NCBI RefSeq assembly: GCF_000182925.2
Contig: NC_026503.1
Span: 1,736,001-1,800,000, forward strand
Reading direction: 5' to 3'
DNA from: Neurospora crassa OR74A
Taxonomy: Eukaryota; Ascomycota; Sordariomycetes; Sordariales; Sordariaceae
DNA: 64,000 nucleotides
Part shown: one piece after another, positions 57,637-64,000 of the stretch
How positions within the stretch are numbered: the stretch's first letter is position 1
Layout of the letters: every line of letters begins with the position of its first letter
Made by a program: the position numbers and the translations under genes
Notes under the pieces: generated by a model
What the model saw: only the letters and a program-made list of their open reading frames with translations
Database searches by the model: none
Told to the model about the DNA's origin: nothing

Positions 57637-60600
57637 TCAGGCAAAGCCAGTAGCTTTAAAATCCCTGAGCAGCTTGACAAGAGCGGAATCTTCTTCATTC
57701 ACACCAATAATGCCTCCCCTCTTGTTGGCGGCCGTCGACTCCAGTACATCCGGTGCTGATGCGGATGCCAACGTAGAACTCGACACAGGCCTAGGCGGTG
57801 GTGGCGGAGCCATAGTAGGTGGCGCCGGCGGCATGAAAGAACTATTTCTACTAGAGACCGGAACCCTGGGAATCGCCGGCGGCGCAGTGGCGGGCGGACT
57901 AGGCGTGGCCGGCATCGTCATGGGGCTAATGTCCTCGCTGCGGCTGCTGCTGGCGCTGTGGTGGCTTAGGTATCCGCTGTTGCCGGCCATAGTCGGCGGA
58001 GACGGCGGCGTGAACGAGCTATTCCTGCTAGGGACTGGAACTCTCGGAATTGGCGGCGGCGCAGTGGCGGGCGGGCTAGGCGTGGCCGACATCGTCATGG
58101 GACTGATGTCCTCGCTACGGCTGCTGCTGGCGCTGTGGTGGCTTAGGTTTACGCTGCTTCCGTAGCCGGTGCCGTTGGCATAGATGCCGCTGTTACGGCT
58201 GATCTCGTTTGTGAGAATGGGGTTTGCGTCACCGCTGCCGTTAATGGCGGGCTCGGCGGTCAGCCCCAGTTCACGCTGGAACTCAAATACGGGTGTGTCA
58301 ACTTCGGTCACGGGATCGAGAGTAGTTTCGCTGATGTCCGGGAAGAGCGAAAAGGATGGAATCGGGGGTGGCGGCAGGCTGGGCGGTGGGGGATAGGCTC
58401 CGATGTTATATTTGCCGGAAGCGATCATAGACGAGCGGACAGTTGCCCGACGTGCTTTGAGCATCGCTGCGGTGTCTGGTGCCAGTCCTCCTTGGCCTCC
58501 CGCTGCTTGTTCGGTAGGGGACATATCTCCTGCGTTTCTACCCGTGTTGTCGAGGGGACTCTCAACGTCCACGACCACAGGCGAACCGGGCCAGACCTCC
58601 TCCTGGCCGTCAGAAGCAAGACCATCAAAGTCGAGCGCTTGTCCGGAAGCTTCCTCGAGCGCATGGCGGTTCCGTCTGAGATAGCCGTCGAGCTCATCGA
58701 AGAGTCGTGTCAGCACGGTACGAAGCATGATCTCCTGCTCCTTCAGTGGATCCTTCAGGTTGCTGCTGCCGTTGGCCGCGGCATGTTGCGTCGCTTTGCT
58801 CAAGGACAAAGACTTGTGGCTCTCGTGCTTCTTCCCCTTTTTGCCCTTGGTGGGTACCGTACCAGTTCCCGTGGTGCTGGTCAATATCTGACCATAAGGA
58901 CCTCTGTTCAAGCCCTGTAGGGTGTTCTTCCAGATGGCGTCCCTCTCCCTCCTCTCCACGGGGAACTCGATGATCTGGGTGTTCGTCCGCATGCTCTGTG
59001 CCAGGAATTGGAAACTGGTGCAGTTGAATTTGTTATCCTGGCAGTCAAACAGCATCAACTGTCTGTTTTCACTGATCACCTTGCCCAAAATTCCTGCGTC
59101 CTCATGTAGGTTCTGGTTCCGGATTCTGAGGTAGGTCAGAGTCTTGTTGCGCGTCAAACCGATAAGGGACCGACCGAATCCCTTGGCGAGCTGTCCATCG
59201 TCGAGTTTACCGCTGAAGCCGGAGATGTCCAGATAACGGATCGACCTGTTTTCGGCGAAGAAACGCTCGAATACCCGAATGGCTTCGCGACTGCAGGTAC
59301 CTTGAGACGGGGTTGAGGGCGCAGTTCCGAGAAGGCTCAACGAGGTGATATATCTGGTGTCTGTGAGCGCTTTGATCAATGACAGGTAGTGACTTTCTTC
59401 CCGAAACTCAATCATCTCCATGCTCAAACCGGCCGGGGTCTGTGATTGACGAATGGCATCGCACAAAGCATCGATTCCCTCCTCGACAGGGTTGCCGTTG
59501 AGACAGAGATAAAGTCCGTGGTTCACGCCAATGGCGTTGAATAGTCTGGCGGCTTTAGTTCCAGTGATGGCGCATCGGTTCAGTACCAATTTGCGGAATC
59601 GCACAGGAACCTGGTTGTCAATTTTGGAACCTCTCAATGTCAGAAACTCTTCAATCTCGCGCAAAGTAGGGAGATTGAGCGCATAGTTCGAAACATCAAG
59701 TAGTTCCAGGCCCGGGAGATTCTCAAGTGCCTCGATGGGGAGCAATGGTCCAGCCATTTCTCCCCGAAGGCTACCAGCAAGGTTCAGCTCCCTCAGATCC
59801 GAAAGACTGTATAGCAGATCAGGAACGGTTTGACACGCCACGCGCCCGGGGTTGCCGGACAAATCCAGGAGCTGCACCATCCGAGGTCCATCCAGAAGGG
59901 GTGTGATGATCAAGTCTCGCAGACTCATGTCATCCAAGCCACAATAGGAAACATCCAGCGCCTGAATAGGGGCAGCTTTCAGTGCCACAGCCAGCTCAGC
60001 AAGATCGGGTTGCAGCAGCAGGTTACCGGCAAGAATCAGACGATTGCATCGTGTGATGCCGGCCTTGAGCAGCTCTAGAACGGGCGTGAGGAACTGAAGG
60101 CTGGGCGTATCTTGTCCGCTCGTTGAGACCTTGTTGGGATAAGACTTGGAAGCATTGGTGAAGTCGATCTGGCGAATGTTTTCCGAGCAAAAGGCAAGCG
60201 CATGGAATTCCTGGTGCAATACAGGGCTGATATTGAGGATCTCGATTTCCTCAGTCCCCAGTGCAACCACTATGGGAACAAAGTCAGTGATCAATAACGG
60301 TTAAGGATAATCAAGCCGGCAAACTTACAAGTCCGGCTCAGCCAGGCAACATTTCCCCGTCTCGCATGCTGATCGCTCACGCTCCACAGCACACCCAGGT
60401 CGACATCACGGAACGACAGCGAGTTGAAGTAGTCATTGTATCTCAAGGCGCGCAAGACAGCCAGCAGTTGAAGTGGTGAGTAGCTGTTTCCATCCTTGGC
60501 GGGCAGTAGGCGAAACTCGGGGGCGAACTTGGTCTTCCAGTTGATTTCCCAATCGACCGCGGGGCATCGGTATGCTGCTAGATAGGCATCCAGGGTTCTC

Positions 60601-62164
60601 TTGACGCTTCCAAAGTCCTCGCCAGCGGTAACGAGATGTGTCTCCTTGAGTCCAGTAACGTGGAAGATCTCACGGCTCTGCCAGATTTGCGGCCATGCGG
60701 GCTTCAGAAAGCGGTCGACAGCACAAAAGTCGCGAATGATGTGGCGGTAATAGCGACTCGCGAGTTCCAGCGTGACTGGTGGTTGGAATGGATCCCTAGA
60801 TACACGTCAGTGAGATGAGGGCCTTTCAAAGCTAAGACAATGGTTAGGTGTTCTTACCGGAAGGTGATGTTGAATCTTTCTTGGTGGATGGTCCAGTCGG
60901 CCTTGAAGAGTTCCAGAGTTACTAGACCAAAAGTCTTGTGCTTGCAAACCAGGTCGCCGTTCTTGCCCCTCTGCAGCTCAATAAAATAACAGAGATGAGG
61001 TCCAATGACCAGGTAGAAAGCGGGGCTTTCCTGTGGCTTCTTGGGGTCATCCTCTTGCTTGAAGCCAGACTCCTTTCGGGTGATGCCTCGTGGTACTACG
61101 GGAAATATTTGCAGATTATGGTTGATAAACTTGGGCTCCTCGGTTTCTTGAATCGTCCTGATGAGCTCGGATACCTCGACCGAGCGACGCGCAAAATCCT
61201 CGTCCTCGATATGGGGCCCTCGGATCGTCTGAACAACATTGTATAGTTGCTCATCTCTGTCGGTAGGAAGGTCAAAGTAGAAGGTGGTATGAAGGAAGGA
61301 GACCCCGGATTGTGCCTTCCACCATACTTCTAGACCAAAGGACGGTTTGGTGCTCTCGGCCACAAATACGGATACAATCGAGGTAGTCGGGATGACGAGG
61401 ACAGGTTCTGGCGGGGGGCCCAAGCTCGCTGGTCGTTGGCCATCGCTCTGAAGCTGAGGGAACAGGGAGAAGACATCGGCGCGGTTCTTAACCTTGACGA
61501 GATAATCTGCGGTGACGACAAGGTAAGGCGTCTTTGTCGTTAAGAGTTTGGTGTCGGTCTCGAGAGCCGAAAAGCCCTCGACATCCTGGGACTTCCATTC
61601 GATAGCGGCCGGAGTTGTTGTGCATGTGCTTAGAGTGTCGGCGACTGACATGCGACTATAGTCGTCCGAGAAGCCGGAGCTTCGGCGATTCATCACCTCG
61701 AAGGGGGCCGAGACAGGCCGTGACTTTGACAGTTTGCGCCGATGTGAGAAGCTCAAGGGTCGCGGGTTATGGTTGGCGCTGCTGTTGCTGCTGGTGCTGT
61801 TGCTATGATGGTTGTTATTGTTGTTGTTCTTGTTATTGTTGTTGTTATTGTTGTTGCCGGGGGCAGGGCCGGTGACGCTGTACTCGAATACGGACGAGTC
61901 CCGGCTGCTGTGAGACCTTTTTGTCCTGTGGCTGAGGTTGGAAAGGGAGAACAGCTTGTGGTCCCCCTCGACGGTGACGGAGGAAGAACTGGCCGGTGAA
62001 CTCGGGATAGTGGCGACAGGGCTGGCCGCGGAACGGTTCGATCCAGACCCATCCGAGTCGGTCTTTAATGGTAACAGGAGGGATTTCCTCCTGCGCCTCG
62101 AATCCACTGGAAATATGGAGACCGGCATCGTGGTTCCCAGCGAACCCCGTCCGATCAGGCCCAT
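57637..62164 (-). CDS. Large LRR protein with PH-like N-terminus
   Basis: Exons on the minus strand are 62164-60858, 60795-60329 and 60269-57637, joined across 62- and 59-bp introns, giving 1,468 residues. The N-terminus is Ser/Arg-rich with an Asn/His run at about 102-135. A PH-like domain spans about 197-325 (YLVVTADYLVKVKNR; IPTTSIVSVFVAEST; SFLHTTFYFDLP). Ribonuclease-inhibitor-like leucine-rich repeats follow at about 590-1,025 (IQALDVSYCGLDDMSL; VQLLDLSGN; LRELNLAGS). Then come a short helical segment (LTRLFDELDGYLRRNRHALE) and a Pro/Ser-rich tail with two near-identical 59-residue copies and polyproline. The order PH, LRR, helix, proline-rich tail resembles CARMIL actin-capping regulators, but no capping-protein-binding motif was identified, so the role stays open. 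An in-frame GTG at 62,191 and an upstream stop make 62,164 the first usable ATG. Confidence 0.85.
57815..58168 (-). repeat. 177-bp in-frame tandem duplication
   Basis: Two copies, offset by 177 bp (59 codons), in the proline-rich tail of the LRR protein. Both start LSHHSASSSRSEDISPMTM and share SPPATAPP, IPRVPV and SRNSSF; differences are few. It lies below the roughly 400-bp length that RIP needs, so it can persist. Confidence 0.9.
61766..61860 (-). repeat. Trinucleotide repeat encoding Asn/His run
   Basis: AAC/AAT-type triplets on the coding strand of the LRR gene produce a run of about 16 Asn broken by a Lys, followed by His and Ser. Confidence 0.9.
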
Positions 62165-62933
62165 CCACGATGACGGTATCGGTGCCTCCACCAGTCCAGT
62201 CCAGCCAGTAGTTCAGCGGCGGGAGAGTTGGGACTTGGGGGGGGGAGACTAGGGCTTGAAGGGGGGGTTGTAACGGCGGTAACGGAGGCAGCACGGGAAG
62301 CGGGCGACAGTAATGACAGCGATATGTAATAAGGGATATTGGGTATCCGTTTTGGCTTCGTGTTTTTGATATTGGGCCACAAAAGAAGGAGCTTTGGCGG
62401 CTCCAGCTGTTTGGCTCCTTGCTTGTGGTATCTTTGACCGCCAAAAGGGGGGGTGCGTGGGCGGGTTTGTTGTGTTGTTCCAGAATTGGCTTCCTTGCTC
62501 GTTTCTTTCTTTAGTTCTTGAAGCGAGACTGGGACAATCTCGCTAATGTGCAATGTGCTTTCAGCATCCAGGACACCACAAGACAGGCATAGGGACAGAA
62601 CAGATCCAGGTCCAGGTTCCAGGTACCGGCCGCGGGACACCAATTGGTGTTTATGTATATGTACTAGTGATTGGATAGTGGATGGATGAATCAGAGGTCT
62701 TGGGCTCCAGGGCTCTGGAGGAACGCCGTCTCATATGAGCCAGGTGGCCGGCCGTGCAGTTCGTCACAGGCACTCGCAGGCCGTCCGATGCGCCGGGGGA
62801 GGACGTCAATTAAAGAAGGACTGGAGACTTGGGGGACGACAGGTGAGCGTCTGGCGGGGGTCCATTCGGGTATCGGACGATGCTCGTTAACGGGCCTTGG
62901 CGGCGTCGGTCAGGCCGGGCAGTGGAAAGAAAG

Positions 62934-62961
62934 AAAAAAAAAAAAAAAAAAAAAAAAAAAA
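62934..62961. repeat. Poly-A homopolymer, 28 bases
   Basis: Uninterrupted A run in the upstream region of the LRR gene. Confidence 0.9.
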
Positions 62962-63115
62962 GCAGCAAAAACCGGGATTGCGACTTGGAGAGCTGAGCTT
63001 GGAGCGGGGGGGCCGTTCTCGATCAATCGGATCCAATTCCCGGGATCATGGATATTGGAGATGTGGAAAGGTCGCGTTTTTTTTTTGCTAGACACCCGGA
63101 ATTGCGGTTGCGGTT

Positions 63116-63149
63116 GCGATGAGATGCGATGCGATGCGATGCGATGCGA
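63116..63149. repeat. GATGC pentanucleotide repeat
   Basis: About six GATGC units in intergenic DNA. Confidence 0.9.
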
Positions 63150-64000
63150 GAATTGACGACGAGGACCCGGATGGTCAGTATCGATGTAGTGTATGCGAAG
63201 ATGGACGGGGTTTTGGCGGGTGTGATGATCTTGGAGGTAGTCGTCCAGGTAGTCGTCTACCTAGGATGGCAGTGCTGTGCAGCTACGTAGTAAGTATAGT
63301 CGCTCCCAGAGAAAGTTGTCCATCCGCGGCTGAGATTGGCCGAATGCTCCTTGTTGCGGTTCTGAACAAACAGAGCAGCTTGATGGACCATGGAAGACGG
63401 CAAACAGGAGAATGGCTCGATGGAAGATTTTCACTAGGACGAATACCGAAAAACATTTGCTTTTTTCTTCTTACTGCTTCCAAGTCCTGCCAAGATGCAC
63501 GTTATACGTATCCACGGGTTTCTATCCAGTCTCTAGTGCCCGGTGCTCTGGTTGACATTGGACTGAATGGAAAGGTGTGGGAGGGCATGGCATGGCATGG
63601 CCCGCCGACGAGAGCAACAACCTGCCGAACGTAGAAAATTACCCGCCCTGCCGGTTGTGCCCGTCCATCCAGCTTGTGATAACTTTTGCTCAATGTCCAT
63701 CCGCTATCGTCTCGGCTCGCTTTCCCTGTCCGCCCGCGGCAGAGTAGGGCACATGTCTGGCAGAGCATCTTGACAAATGGAAATCTCAAGCCGGCCAACT
63801 GCCAGGCCCTGTCTCAACACGGACTTCACGGGCAATGAACCTCATGGTGCCAGTGTCGACCAGGGCACATGTTGAGATACTCTGACTAGGTACACTACTC
63901 GTCTACCCGCTCCCGTCGCCCTGTCTATCACTGTCCACCACGGCGGAAGCACTGGTCGATCGGTTCCGGAAACAGTCGAGAGTTTGTCGCAGTGCAATTA

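Larger units (their letters stand above)
62165..64000. promoter_or_regulatory. Upstream region and leader of the LRR gene
   Basis: About 1.8 kb upstream of the LRR gene start (transcribed leftward). It contains C- and CCTCC-rich leader sequence to about 62,300, a 28-A run (62,934-62,961), a GATGC array (63,116-63,149) and CTACCTAGG-type words near 63,250. No further gene starts before the window edge that I can support. Confidence 0.45.

Noticed and set aside
57674-58165. 163-codon + frame, Gly/Ala/Leu-rich
   Set aside because: Antisense shadow of the duplicated proline-rich tail of the LRR protein.

Overview
The window is nuclear DNA of a filamentous ascomycete, most likely Neurospora or a close Sordariales relative. 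Five things point there: fungal genes with short introns (about 60-110 bp, GT...AG, with CTAAC-like branch sites); a 5S rRNA gene standing alone between protein genes; an AT-rich block with the base-substitution pattern of repeat-induced point mutation (RIP); filamentous-fungal orthologues such as ATG101; and abundant TACCTACC/TAGGTAGG motifs between genes. The species is inferred, not proven. Four runs of exactly 100 N mark scaffold gaps.

Layout. Bases 1-345 are ordinary sequence. From about 346 to 13,430-13,640 lies a RIP-mutated island almost devoid of CA/TG dinucleotides. It holds several decayed tandem repeats and the fossil of a Ty3/gypsy chromovirus in the + orientation (protease near 7,250; reverse transcriptase 7,945-8,293; integrase 8,890-9,480; chromodomain 9,983-10,150), all riddled with stops. 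The rest is gene-bearing, GC-richer DNA: PAN1 endocytic scaffold (+), a lone 5S rRNA gene (+), a forkhead transcription factor (+), ATG101 (-), PEX3 (+), the TRAPP subunit BET5/TRAPPC1 (-), a CaMKK/Ssp1-like kinase (+), a 10.4-kb stretch without a recognisable gene, a SAT4/HAL4-like kinase (+), mitochondrial HTD2-like dehydratase (+), and a large leucine-rich-repeat protein with a PH-like N-terminus (-).

The genes are housekeeping and regulatory, and are not an operon or biosynthetic cluster. Two (PAN1 and possibly the LRR protein) may touch cortical actin; ATG101, PEX3 and BET5 serve autophagy, peroxisome biogenesis and vesicle tethering; the two kinases belong to nutrient/energy and ion-homeostasis families. 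I found no CRISPR, tRNA, secondary-metabolite cluster or intact mobile element. The most notable structures are the bounded RIP island with its chromovirus fossil, the 5S gene with a TATA element at -29, a 59-residue tandem duplication in the LRR protein, and the long transcript-like gene desert at 40,872-51,318.
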